DNA from: an uncultured Blautia sp.
Lineage (GTDB): Bacteria; Bacillota; Clostridia; Lachnospirales; Lachnospiraceae
Direction of reading: 5' to 3'
NCBI GenBank assembly: GCA_934373235.1
Contig: CAKROW010000036.1
Location: 1-26,944 of the forward strand
DNA length: 26,944 nucleotides
A model generated the notes under the pieces. That model had not been told where the DNA came from. It was given only the letters and a program-made list of their open reading frames with translations, and searched no databases. A program made the position numbers and the translations under genes. Below are positions 16,281-24,093 of the stretch, piece after piece (within the stretch, counting starts at the first letter, position 1; every line of letters begins with the position of its first letter).

Positions 16281-17099
16281 ATGAAAAAAGAACCCAACCC
16301 CCAGCACACCCTCTCTGTCTACTTCTGCGGTCAGGAAGACTGTGGCCCGAACCACTCCTTCGGACCGGCCATGCGCCCACACTACCTCCTCCACGTGATC
16401 TTCCACGGCAGAGGCATCTACCAGTGCAGCGGCCACACCTACCATCTGAAAGCAGGTGACGCCTTTCTCATCCGCCCCATGGAATCCATCTACTACCGCG
16501 CCGACAGCTCCGACCCCTGGAGCTATGCCTGGGCAGGCTTTGACGGCTCCGCCTGCAAAGAGATCCTGAAACAAACCGTATTTTCCGACTCCCTCATCTT
16601 CACCCCGGAAACACCCTCCCGGCAAAACAGCCTCCTCACCCATATGCAAAGCCTCCTTGACACCTTTTCCGAAAACAATGGAAACGATCTTGCCTCCACA
16701 GGAAGCCTCCTGCTGATGCTATCCGATATGCAAAAAAAGCCCTCCGAAAGCAGGACCGACATCGCAACCCTCTACTTTCAGAAAGCCTCCGAATACATCA
16801 GAAACAACTACGCCTATCCCATCCAGATCTCAGATGTTGCACGCTACGTAGGAATCGACCGTTCCTATCTTTACCGGATCTTCATGGAACACGAAAACAC
16901 CTCCCCAAAACAATATCTCCTGAAACACCGCCTACAGATGGCAACTCAGCTTCTCTGCTCATCCTCCTGTACTATCACAGAAGCAGCTCTCTCCTGCGGA
17001 TTTCGGGACGCTCCCTCCTTCTGCAACTACTTCCGTCAGGGAACCGGTTACACTCCAAAGGAATTCCGCAAAATCTACGGTGGAACCATCTACTCCTGA
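16281..17099 (+). CDS. AraC-family regulator, second paralogue
   Basis: A 272-residue AraC regulator. An N-terminal cupin-like sensor carries YFCGQEDCGPNHSFGPAMRP, HYLLHVIFHGRGIYQCSG and DPWSYAWAGFDG. The C-terminal DNA-binding domain has IQISDVARYVGIDRSYLYRI and ITEAALSCGFRDAPSFCNYF, ending GYTPKEFRKIYG. The start is the ATG at 16281-16283, 9 nt after AGGAGG. Upstream in-frame residues do not look like protein of this family. It is divergent from the GH31 gene, its most likely target. It is a diverged paralogue of the regulator at 6650-7570. Its codon use is more C-rich than its neighbours'. Confidence 0.92.
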   Translation: MKKEPNPQHTLSVYFCGQEDCGPNHSFGPAMRPHYLLHVIFHGRGIYQCSGHTYHLKAGDAFLIRPMESIYYRADSSDPWSYAWAGFDGSACKEILKQTVFSDSLIFTPETPSRQNSLLTHMQSLLDTFSENNGNDLASTGSLLLMLSDMQKKPSESRTDIATLYFQKASEYIRNNYAYPIQISDVARYVGIDRSYLYRIFMEHENTSPKQYLLKHRLQMATQLLCSSSCTITEAALSCGFRDAPSFCNYFRQGTGYTPKEFRKIYGGTIYS

Positions 17100-17217
17100 C
17101 CAGATGCCTGCACTCCATCATTTTCCTGCCCGCCGAAAGATAACCGCTCCTAACCGCAGACAAACCGGAACTGGTCAGAGGTACCATCATCCACAGCCCC
17201 ATCACAATATTCCGCAC

Positions 17218-17397
17218 CTACATCTGGTGGCGCACCACCTTATACTCATCTCCGGATCTGTAATAAGGGCACTCTTTATATTCGCTGCTCACAAACCGGT
17301 AATATTCATCCTCATCCAGACTCACATCGCAGAAATATTCTTCTGTCTCTTCATCATAAGTATAGTTTGCACAATATTCACAACTGATTCCGCCCAT
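17218..17397 (-). CDS. Small DUF6472-type cysteine-pair protein
   Basis: A 59-residue protein. It has CEYCANY near residues 6-12, a strongly acidic run (YDEETEEYFCDVSLDEDEYY), then KECPYYRSGDEYKVVRHQM at the end. The four cysteines (C6, C9, C23, C43) look like a small metal-binding knuckle. I recognise the pattern C-x2-C, acidic middle, CPYYRxxDEYKxVRHQ as the DUF6472 family common in Clostridia; its function is unknown. The ATG directly follows the stop of the GNAT gene (TAAATG), and GGAGAG within the end of that gene serves as its ribosome binding site, so the two are translationally coupled. Confidence 0.85.
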   Translation of the reverse strand: MGGISCEYCANYTYDEETEEYFCDVSLDEDEYYRFVSSEYKECPYYRSGDEYKVVRHQM

Positions 17398-17889
17398 TTA
17401 TCTCTCCTCTCCCAGAGCCTTCTCGTAACACCAGTACGCATGGCCAAACAGCATACATTCCCCCACATTCTGAAAATTCAGTTTTTCGTAGGAACGGAGG
17501 GCTTTTATATTATCCTTTGCAACGAGAAGGTGAACGCTTCTGCACCCACGTTTTGCAAGCTCTGCCATAGCATTTGTAAGAAGCTCCCTGGCCAGTCCCT
17601 GATTCTGGTATCTAAGGCTCACGCCCACCCTGGAAAGCTCTGCGGAAGGCACCATCGTCTCTGACCAGCAGGTTAGTTTCTCAACCTCCGGATCATCATC
17701 TATGGAGATCACTCCTGCCAGATTTTTGCCGTCACGGAGACAGAACAGTGCATCTCTGGAAAGATCAAACTCTATTTCTCTTTCTGCGGGATAATCCTCT
17801 GTCCATACACAGTATTCTGTTCCCAGAAGGGAACGGTACAGCCGTAGCACATCATTTTTTTCTGATTCTTTTACTCTGTCAAAGATCAT
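17398..17889 (-). CDS. GNAT-family N-acetyltransferase
   Basis: A 163-residue single-domain acetyltransferase. The acetyl-CoA binding region is LSRVGVSLRYQNQGLARELL (motif A, residues about 85-104), followed by NAMAELAKRGCRSVHLLVAKDNIKALRSYEKLNFQNVGE (motif B). Such enzymes transfer an acetyl group from acetyl-CoA to an amine of a protein or small molecule; the acceptor is unknown. The ATG overlaps the stop of the MATE gene by four bases (ATGA), and the stop abuts the DUF6472 gene, so all three are in one message. Confidence 0.93.
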   Translation of the reverse strand: MIFDRVKESEKNDVLRLYRSLLGTEYCVWTEDYPAEREIEFDLSRDALFCLRDGKNLAGVISIDDDPEVEKLTCWSETMVPSAELSRVGVSLRYQNQGLARELLTNAMAELAKRGCRSVHLLVAKDNIKALRSYEKLNFQNVGECMLFGHAYWCYEKALGEER

Positions 17890-19232
17890 TTTTGTCCCTG
17901 TATCTTTCTTGTGGCTTTACGCACACACATAAGGCATGTAGGCAGTATATAACAGCTTGCCGAGATCCATGCTGCCTGGTCTGCACAGCAGATGGCGGTA
18001 AATCCATATGTCCCCACAAAGCCAATACTTACGATCACCCTTGCAATCATCTCTGTCACACCGGAAAAAACTGCCCTTCCGGAATATCCCAGTCCCTGTG
18101 TTACCATTCGGTTTACATTCAGGATACCAAGCGTCCAGTAGAAGAACCCCAGGTACCTCAGATATTTGGCAGAGGCATCCAGCACATCCACCGCATCCCT
18201 GCTTACAAAGATCCTGGTCAGTGTTCTGCCACCAAAGATCAGCACAATTCCTGCCACCGCTCCATACAGAACTCCCACGGCAACTGCCTGTCCAAGCCCC
18301 TTCCTGATCCTGTCTGACTGTCCTGCTCCAAGATTCTGGCTGCAGAAAACGGATGCCGCAGTGGAAATTGCGTCAAAAGGACACATGGCGAACTGCTTGA
18401 TCCTCATGGCTGCCGTAAATCCGGAAACATAAACACTCCCCAGTCCGTTGTTGGCAGACTGCATTACCATACTTCCGATAGCAGTGATGGAAAACTGCAG
18501 TCCTGTTGGAAGTCCCATCATAAGAAGTTCTTTTACGGCAGTATTCTCCATGTGGCGGTCTTCCTTTTTCAGCCACATCAGTTCCATTTTTTTTATGATC
18601 ACAAGCAGACAGCATATACCGCTGACAGCCTGCGCTGTGATCGTCGCAATGGCAGCACCTGCACAGCCCCATTTCAGCACAACAATACAGAACAGATCCA
18701 GAATGATATTCAAGCCTGCTGAAAACGCAAGGAAAATAAACGGTGTCCTGCTGTCTCCCACTGACCTTAAGATACTTGACAGATAATTATACATCAGTGT
18801 AAAGGGGATACCCAGAAAGATTATAATAATATAACGGTATGCATCTGCATAAATATCTGACGGAACTGACAGGATATACAGGATCTGATGACAGAATACC
18901 GCACATACTGTGGTAATGATCACAGCGATCACAGCAGTAAGCACTGCACCGTTAAATATGTACTTTCTCATTCTGTCCGGTTTGTCCGCACCAAAATATT
19001 TCGCCACCGGCACACCAAAGCCTGTACAGCTTCCCATACAGAAACCAAGTACAAGGAACTGTATACTGCTGCTTGCTCCAACACTGGCCAGTGCCTTTGC
19101 TCCAAGGATCTGTCCTACAATAGCCGCATCAATGATATTATAGGTCTGCTGCAGAAGATTTCCCAGCAGAAGCGGAAAAGCAAACTGCATCATAAGTTTC
19201 AGGGGATTTCCCTTTACCATGGATGTTGACAT
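17886..19232 (-). CDS. MATE-family efflux transporter
   Basis: A protein of about 448 residues with 12 predicted transmembrane helices, a cation-coupled exporter of the NorM/DinF superfamily. The N-terminus GNPLKLMMQFAFPLLLGNLLQQTYNIIDAAIVGQILGAKALASVG is typical: the family motif is P-x-LLGNLLQQ-x-YN-x-x-D-x-x-IVG. The internally repeated second half begins near ELLMMGLPTGLQFSITAIGS. I prefer the ATG at 19230-19232, with AAGGTG six bases upstream. A GTG three codons earlier (19239-19241) is also possible. It follows the sseB-like gene by about 20 bp and is coupled to the GNAT gene. The substrate is unknown. Confidence 0.94.
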   Translation of the reverse strand: MSTSMVKGNPLKLMMQFAFPLLLGNLLQQTYNIIDAAIVGQILGAKALASVGASSSIQFLVLGFCMGSCTGFGVPVAKYFGADKPDRMRKYIFNGAVLTAVIAVIITTVCAVFCHQILYILSVPSDIYADAYRYIIIIFLGIPFTLMYNYLSSILRSVGDSRTPFIFLAFSAGLNIILDLFCIVVLKWGCAGAAIATITAQAVSGICCLLVIIKKMELMWLKKEDRHMENTAVKELLMMGLPTGLQFSITAIGSMVMQSANNGLGSVYVSGFTAAMRIKQFAMCPFDAISTAASVFCSQNLGAGQSDRIRKGLGQAVAVGVLYGAVAGIVLIFGGRTLTRIFVSRDAVDVLDASAKYLRYLGFFYWTLGILNVNRMVTQGLGYSGRAVFSGVTEMIARVIVSIGFVGTYGFTAICCADQAAWISASCYILPTCLMCVRKATRKIQGQK

Positions 19233-19252
19233 CTCATTCACCTTCCATCCTG

Positions 19253-19684
19253 TTATCTGTCAGTTTTTCCAAGTATGATCTCCATAAGTCTTTTGTTCAG
19301 CATGATCGTCCGGTTCCACGGATTAATGATCACACCCTCCACCTCATCAACGGAAAGAGCTGTCTCAAAAAGCTTCTCCATCTCCGCCATAAAAGTGGAT
19401 TTGACCTTTCCGCCACCTTTAAGTTCTTCCTCAAAGCTTGTAAATGCCGCCCACCAGATTTTCCCTCCGGATGTTATGGCCTGTATCCGGATCTGTCCGT
19501 CTCCCTTTGGCGGCTCCACAGCTACAATAAGCTGGCCGCCCTGACGCATACCTCTGCGTATGACAGTCAGGGTGTGTGCCAGCATCTCCGGTGTGGACTC
19601 TTTCTGAAGTCCGGCAATGGCATCCTCGATCTTCTGGTTAGCTGTTAATATGTCATCTGACTGATTGTTTATCCTGTCACTCAT
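19253..19684 (-). CDS. SseB-family protein (N-terminal domain)
   Basis: A 143-residue soluble protein with the SseB N-terminal domain pattern: GGQLIVAVEPPKGDGQIRIQ, then WWAAFTSFEEELKGGG and VEGVIINPWN near the C-terminus. The family is widespread in bacteria; its function is poorly known and it is sometimes linked to secretion or stress. The start at 19682-19684 (MSDRINNQS) has AAAGGTG upstream. A longer in-frame extension to 19780 lacks a ribosome binding site and family similarity. It is the first gene of a four-gene operon with MATE, GNAT and DUF6472. Confidence 0.85.
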   Translation of the reverse strand: MSDRINNQSDDILTANQKIEDAIAGLQKESTPEMLAHTLTVIRRGMRQGGQLIVAVEPPKGDGQIRIQAITSGGKIWWAAFTSFEEELKGGGKVKSTFMAEMEKLFETALSVDEVEGVIINPWNRTIMLNKRLMEIILGKTDR

Positions 19685-19847
19685 TTTTTCACCTTTCTGA
19701 TATGTATCTCCGATACTGCAACCTTTTCGTTTATGGCGATTCCCGTAAAAAACAGGAATGAAATTTCTGCAGAAATCCATCCCCGCAGAATCCGGTTCAA
19801 ACAGCAGGCAGCCCTTTTTTCCAGTATCTCTACTATATCATTTTTCC

Positions 19848-19871
19848 ATTCAGATTGCATCTGAATTTTTT
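19848..19871 (+). terminator. Short hairpin with T run just upstream of the purine permease gene
   Basis: ATTCAGAT-TGC-ATCTGAAT, an 8-bp perfect stem with a 3-nt loop, is followed on the plus strand by five T residues. It lies about 60 bp before the permease start and just ahead of TATGAT/TATAAA-like boxes. It may insulate the promoter from upstream antisense transcription. No purine riboswitch core was recognised here. Confidence 0.4.
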
Positions 19872-19929
19872 ATATGATAATATAAAACTGTTGTAAAAAA
19901 ACATATTATCAATGGGAAAGGAAAGAAAT

Positions 19930-21312
19930 ATGTTAGAAAAAATCTTCAAACTGTCCGAAAATAACACGGACGCAAAAACCGAGGTGCTGGCCGGCATCAC
20001 AACGTTTATGACAATGGCGTACATATTGGCGGTAAACCCCAATATCCTGTCAGCCACCGGAATGGATTCAGGTGCTGTATTTACAGCTACCGCAATCGCA
20101 GCTTTCCTCGGAACACTGCTTATGGCAATCTTCGCCAACTATCCGTTTGCACTTGCACCCGGAATGGGACTGAACGCCTACTTTGCCTACACAGTTGTCA
20201 TCGGTATGGGATATAGCTGGCAGTATGCACTGACCGCAGTATTCGCAGAAGGTATTGTATTTATCGTGCTCTCACTTACCAATGTACGTGAGGCTATTTT
20301 CAATGCGATCCCTCTGAATCTGAAATCTGCAGTTAGTGTTGGTATCGGTCTTTTCATTGCATTTGTAGGATTACAGAATTCAAACATCGTAATCGGCGGT
20401 TCCACACTTCTCCAGCTTTTCTCTGTAGATGGTTACAATGCCGCCAAAGGTGTGGAAGCTTCCTTTAACAATGTAGGTGTTACCGTTATCCTGGCACTGA
20501 TCGGTATTATCGTAACAGGAATCCTTGTTGTAAAAAATATAAAGGGAAACATCCTCTGGGGAATCCTGATCACATGGGGACTTGGCATTATCTGTCAGTT
20601 TGCCGGAATCTATGTCCCGGATCCGGAGATTGGTTTCTACAGCCTGCTTCCTGATTTCAGCAACGGACTTACCATCCCAAGCATCGCTCCGATCTTTGGA
20701 AAGCTTCAGTTCGATGGAATTTTTTCCCTGGACTTTCTTGTTATCCTGTTTGCCTTTTTATTTGTAGATCTTTTTGATACACTTGGAACTCTCGTAGGAG
20801 TATCCTCCAAGGCAGGTATGCTGGACGAGAATGGCAAGCTTCCCCATATCAAGGGGGCACTTCTTGCAGATGCTGTGGCAACAACAGCAGGTGCTGTTCT
20901 TGGTACATCCACTACCACTACTTTTGTAGAGAGTGCTTCCGGTGTGTCCGAAGGTGGAAGAACCGGACTTACCGCAGTGACAACCGCCATCTTATTTGGT
21001 CTGTCCCTGTTCCTGTCACCGATCTTCCTGGCAATCCCGTCCTTCGCCACAGCTCCGGCTCTGATCATCGTTGGCCTGTATATGCTCAGCAACGTTATCA
21101 GCATTGACTTCAGCGACATGTCTGAGGCGATCCCGTGCTATATATGTATCATCGCAATGCCATTCTTCTACAGCATTTCCGAAGGTATTTCCATGGGAAT
21201 TATCACATACGTAGCCATCAACCTGATCACAGGCAAGGCCAAAGAAAAGAAAGTCAGTGCACTGATGTATGTGCTGGCAGTGCTGTTTATCCTGAAGTAT
21301 ATTTTCCTGTAA
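19930..21312 (+). CDS. NCS2-family purine permease (AzgA/PbuG type)
   Basis: A 460-residue membrane protein of the AzgA branch of nucleobase:cation symporters, importing adenine, guanine or hypoxanthine. Signature segments are EVLAGITTFMTMAYILAVNP at the N-terminus, FALAPGMGLNAYFAYTVV (helix 3), DLFDTLGTLVGVSSKAGM (the family's DxxDTxGT substrate site) and GTSTTTTFVESASGVSEGGRTGL. The start at 19930 (MLEKIFKLSENN) has AAAGGAAAG upstream; an ATG six codons earlier is less well placed. It is the only plus-strand gene between 17.2 and 24 kb, and a strong two-way terminator follows. Purine control is expected from family practice, but I see no riboswitch. Confidence 0.95.
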   Translation: MLEKIFKLSENNTDAKTEVLAGITTFMTMAYILAVNPNILSATGMDSGAVFTATAIAAFLGTLLMAIFANYPFALAPGMGLNAYFAYTVVIGMGYSWQYALTAVFAEGIVFIVLSLTNVREAIFNAIPLNLKSAVSVGIGLFIAFVGLQNSNIVIGGSTLLQLFSVDGYNAAKGVEASFNNVGVTVILALIGIIVTGILVVKNIKGNILWGILITWGLGIICQFAGIYVPDPEIGFYSLLPDFSNGLTIPSIAPIFGKLQFDGIFSLDFLVILFAFLFVDLFDTLGTLVGVSSKAGMLDENGKLPHIKGALLADAVATTAGAVLGTSTTTTFVESASGVSEGGRTGLTAVTTAILFGLSLFLSPIFLAIPSFATAPALIIVGLYMLSNVISIDFSDMSEAIPCYICIIAMPFFYSISEGISMGIITYVAINLITGKAKEKKVSALMYVLAVLFILKYIFL

Positions 21313-21349
21313 GATCCTTATTTTTCCGGAAAATCAGGCGGCATCTGGT

Positions 21350-21392
21350 AAAAAACAGGAACGGTTTCCCTGTGGGGCCGTTCCTGTTTTTT
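21350..21392. terminator. Bidirectional intrinsic terminator
   Basis: A 15-bp perfect stem (AAAAAACAGGAACGG paired with CCGTTCCTGTTTTTT) with a 13-nt loop and an A tract/T tract on each side. It separates the convergent purine permease and YitT genes. Confidence 0.9.
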
Positions 21393-21429
21393 GGTATTAA
21401 AGCGAGCATACATTTATTGCTCCTGCCGG

Positions 21430-22284
21430 TTATTTCTTCGGCTGATATCTCATATCTGATACATTATAAACCGTGATAAATGCCCTGGGATCTTCCCTGT
21501 TTATAAACTTCATCAGCTTCTGATACTCACCCTTGTCCACAATGGTAATGATCTCATGCTTCTTTTCCATATTGTAGGCACCAATAGCCTCATAAACAGT
21601 AGCACCACTATGAAGATCATGAATGATAAACCGGCGCAGCTCCTCTTCTTTCTTTGTGATGATGCATACACGCCGCTTGATATTATGGTCAAAAATAAAA
21701 TGATCCAGAACGATCCCGTTAAAGTAAGTTCCCAGGATACTTAAAACTACCGTTTTTTTGTCATATACAAGTGCTGCAGAAAGAGCCACACACATTCCGG
21801 AAAGAGACATTGCCCGTCCAAGCTCCATATGGAGATATTTATTCATGATCTTTGCCACGATATCCAGTCCTCCGGAGGATGCATTTCTGTTAAAAAGGAT
21901 GCTAAGGCCCACACTGACAACCAGAATATAGCACAGAACATCCAGTTCCTGACTATCTGTCATGGAACCGAAATCCGGAAAGATCACCTCAAAAAGTCCC
22001 AGAAAAACCGGAAGCATAATGCTTGTATAAACAGTCTTTACCCCAAATTCCCTTCCGCAGGTAAAAAATCCGATGATCAGAAGTATCACATTCAGGATCA
22101 TGGTAATGGCCGACAACTGCAGCGGCACAAAGTTGGACAGCACGATTCCAAGACCGGAAATACTGCTGACAGAGGTATGGCTTGGCACCAGGAAAAAATA
22201 CACTGCTGCTGCGATGATCGCCACTGCCACGGTCAGGATCACTGTCTCCTTAATGATATCTGCATAATTCAGTTTCTTTTTCAT
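21430..22284 (-). CDS. YitT-family membrane protein with DUF2179 domain
   Basis: A 284-residue protein. Five or six hydrophobic helices occupy about 1-190 (VILTVAVAIIAAAVYFFLVP, then IVLSNFVPLQLSAITMILNVILLIIGF, with the family motif NASSGGLDIVAKIMNKY). A cytoplasmic DUF2179 domain covers about 200-284 (RRVCIITKKEEELRRFIIHD, HEIITIVDKGEYQKLMKFI and DPRAFITVYNVSDMRY). The molecular role of the family is not established; some homologues are linked to small-molecule or ion transport. The start at 22282-22284 overlaps the stop of the ArsC/Spx-like gene as ATGA, so I prefer it to a GTG seven codons upstream. Confidence 0.9.
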   Translation of the reverse strand: MKKKLNYADIIKETVILTVAVAIIAAAVYFFLVPSHTSVSSISGLGIVLSNFVPLQLSAITMILNVILLIIGFFTCGREFGVKTVYTSIMLPVFLGLFEVIFPDFGSMTDSQELDVLCYILVVSVGLSILFNRNASSGGLDIVAKIMNKYLHMELGRAMSLSGMCVALSAALVYDKKTVVLSILGTYFNGIVLDHFIFDHNIKRRVCIITKKEEELRRFIIHDLHSGATVYEAIGAYNMEKKHEIITIVDKGEYQKLMKFINREDPRAFITVYNVSDMRYQPKK

Positions 22285-22634
22285 AACTTCAGATACTCTT
22301 CCCACTCTTTTTCTCTGGCTCCCACCAGGATCTTATCCTCTGCAACAAGAATCGGACGTTTCACAAGCATACCGTCTGTTGCAAGAAGTTTAAGCTGCTC
22401 TTCCTCACTCATTTCCGGAAGCTTGTCCTTCAGTTTCAGTTCTTTATAAATATTTCCGCTGGTATTAAAAAAACGCTTCAGCGGAAGACCGCTTTTTTCC
22501 CACCAGTCTTTTAATTCTTCTGCAGTTGGATTATCGGTCTTAATATCACGCAAAGTATACTCTGCTCCGTTCTCATCCAGCCATTTCCGGGCTTTTTTGC
22601 AGGTGCTGCATTTTGGATAGCAAACAAATAACAT
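22281..22634 (-). CDS. ArsC/Spx-family thioredoxin-fold protein
   Basis: A 117-residue protein with the N-terminal redox motif YPKCSTCKKARKWLDENG (C9 and C12), then RDIKTDNPTAEELKDWWEKSG and the cis-proline region MLVKRPILVAEDKILVGARE. It belongs to the ArsC/Spx/YffB superfamily. No extra arsenate-reductase context (ArsR, ArsB) is nearby, so the annotation arsenate reductase would be unsafe. A glutathione- or thiol-dependent reductase, or an Spx-like regulator, is equally possible. The ATG at 22632-22634 has GAGGGGG upstream. It is translationally coupled to the YitT gene. Confidence 0.9.
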   Translation of the reverse strand: MLFVCYPKCSTCKKARKWLDENGAEYTLRDIKTDNPTAEELKDWWEKSGLPLKRFFNTSGNIYKELKLKDKLPEMSEEEQLKLLATDGMLVKRPILVAEDKILVGAREKEWEEYLKL

Positions 22635-22698
22635 CTCATATCCCCCTCTGTCTGTTTTTATTTATTTTAGCATATATCACATGGTTTTTCTATTCTGT

Positions 22699-22869
22699 TT
22701 ACAGAAACGGAAGCGTAAGCTGCCGGTATTCCTCTTTCTCTTCCGGCTTTCCGTAAGGCGAAGATAAAGGTTCCAGTAACTGGTACCCTGCCATCTGCTT
22801 ATTGATCCAGGTCATCAGAACATCCACCTGCGGCGGGCTGCTTTCGCCACATAATTCCTGCTGACGCAA
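22699..22869 (-). pseudogene. Unrecognised ORF fragment downstream of the ybjQ-like gene
   Basis: In this interval one minus-strand frame stays open for about 56 codons and ends at TAA (22699-22701). Its composition is protein-like, with MTWINKQMAGYQLLEPLSSP near the middle and KEEYRQLTLPFL at the end. There is no ribosome binding site and no convincing start (the nearest ATGs are internal), and a terminator lies immediately upstream. It is best read as the 3' remnant of a lost gene. I do not recognise the family. Confidence 0.35.
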
Positions 22870-22870
22870 A

Positions 22871-22903
22871 AATCCCCGGAGCTGCTTAAAAGCTCCGGAG
22901 ATT
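22871..22903. terminator. Terminator of the merR-ybjQ operon
   Basis: The 13-bp stem (22871-22883 with 22891-22903, one mismatch, core CCGGAGCT / AGCTCCGG) has a 7-nt loop. On the minus strand it is followed by five T residues. It lies 40 bp past the ybjQ-like stop. Confidence 0.8.
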
Positions 22904-22942
22904 TTCCAACTGTAACATAGCGAGAATATTTTTTTGTGTCCA

Positions 22943-23260
22943 TTATTTTGTGATATATTTCACAGCAGTTCCGTAAGCGATCACTTCCGCAGCTCCGGAC
23001 ATAACCTGTGAGGAACCGTATTTCACACCTATCACAGCATCTGCATCCAGCTCTTTTGCTTCATCTACCATACGTTTCGTGGCGATCTGCCTCGCTTCGT
23101 TAAGCATTTCCGTATAACCTACGATCTCACCACCTACTAGGGTTTTCATTCCTGCCATAAAATCTCTGCCTACATTTTTGGTCTGTACAACAGTGCCTTT
23201 TACAATGCCAAGAGCCTCAAACTCCGCACCTGGAATATATTCAATACTTAGAAGCTTCAT
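22943..23260 (-). CDS. YbjQ/UPF0145 family protein
   Basis: A 105-residue protein with the family features IPGAEFEALGIVKGTVVQTKNVGRDFMAGMKTLVGGEIVGYTEML near the N-terminus and LDADAVIGVKYGSSQVM in the second half. The family forms pentameric beta barrels and has been called heavy-metal-binding by sequence, but its function is unproven. The ATG lies inside the end of the merR-like gene (20-bp overlap) with GGAGGAG as ribosome binding site. Co-expression with the regulator is therefore assured. Confidence 0.92.
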   Translation of the reverse strand: MKLLSIEYIPGAEFEALGIVKGTVVQTKNVGRDFMAGMKTLVGGEIVGYTEMLNEARQIATKRMVDEAKELDADAVIGVKYGSSQVMSGAAEVIAYGTAVKYITK

Positions 23261-23882
23261 CTTCTTCTCCTCCTTTGATCTCTTTCATTCTTCCTGCAAG
23301 TGCTGCCAGAGTTCCTATCATGATCACTACCGGAATCCCTGTCAGAAACAGCATAAGTCCCAGCGGCATGGGATCCTGAATATCAGCCCATATCAGAAAT
23401 GCAATACTGGCGATCATAAACAGCAGCATAACTACTGCACCTACAATGGCTCCTGTTGTTTTTTTCCTGTGGACATCTGTCTTATTTACGTTCATAAACC
23501 TGGCACCCTCTTTCTCCATCTGCTCAATTTCTTCCAGACATTCTTCCGCATCCAGTGTGTCCAGTGATATGTGCTGGGAAATCAGACGTTCACAGATATC
23601 CTGCATCTTGGTAAGACCCTCCTTGCGATGCTCCAGTTCCCTCAGATGCTGTTCCAGACAGAGCTGCAGGCTTTTCTTTTTTTCAAAAAGGCTCCGCATC
23701 TCCTCTATGGAAATATCCATCTTACGAAACAGCCTGATCTCCTGAAGCCTGGCAATATCCTCTTTGTGATATTCTCTGTATCCGTTCTCTGCACGCTCCA
23801 CATTGAGAAGCCCCTGATCCTCATAAAAACGGATATTCTTTTTTGTGATCCCTACCAGCTCTTCAACCTGCCTGATCTTCAT
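23241..23882 (-). CDS. Membrane-anchored MerR-family regulator
   Basis: A 213-residue protein. Residues 1-70 form the winged-helix MerR DNA-binding domain (KIRQVEELVGITKKNIRFYE, then GYREYHKEDIARLQEI). Residues about 70-125 form the usual dimerisation coiled coil with C75, C97 and C115. Then come two hydrophobic helices, about 143-165 and 172-196, and an acidic C-terminal tail. Classical MerR proteins have a soluble effector domain; here it is replaced by a membrane hairpin, so the signal is probably sensed at or in the membrane. The start at 23880-23882 has GAGGT upstream. The gene has a MerR-type promoter with a 19-bp spacer at 23937-23967, so autoregulation is likely. It shares its message with the ybjQ-like gene. 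Confidence 0.92.
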   Translation of the reverse strand: MKIRQVEELVGITKKNIRFYEDQGLLNVERAENGYREYHKEDIARLQEIRLFRKMDISIEEMRSLFEKKKSLQLCLEQHLRELEHRKEGLTKMQDICERLISQHISLDTLDAEECLEEIEQMEKEGARFMNVNKTDVHRKKTTGAIVGAVVMLLFMIASIAFLIWADIQDPMPLGLMLFLTGIPVVIMIGTLAALAGRMKEIKGGEEDEASKY

Positions 23883-23936
23883 ACTGCTACCTCTTTTCAT
23901 TCACCGAACCTGTTCCCGGTTCCTGTCTGTATCTGT

Positions 23937-23967
23937 TTTATACAGCTTCCATAAGGGGGAAGGTCAA
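23937..23967 (-). promoter_or_regulatory. MerR-type promoter with long spacer and central dyad
   Basis: On the minus strand TTGACC (23962-23967) and TATAAA (23937-23942) are 19 bp apart, two more than optimal. A dyad CTTCC-N7-GGAAG is centred between them (23946-23950 and 23958-23962). This is the hallmark of MerR-family control, in which the activator untwists the over-long spacer. The leader to the merR start is about 50 nt. Confidence 0.8.
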
Positions 23968-24093
23968 GTACTTTTTTGTAAATTATGTGTTTTTCCTGAT
24001 TATTTTACCATGTTTGCCGGTTATCTGCACCTCCAAAAAGAATCCTCTCTGTCTATTTCTCCCTTCCTCAACGACGGTGGATATCGCTTAAAT

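Noticed and set aside
16975..17217. Minus-strand frame overlapping the end of the second AraC gene
   Set aside because: It begins right after the DUF6472 stop but overlaps the AraC coding region and has no family features.
19685..19929. Purine riboswitch before the purine permease gene
   Set aside because: None of the conserved core (TATAATC..., GATATGG, GTTTCTACC) is present in either orientation.
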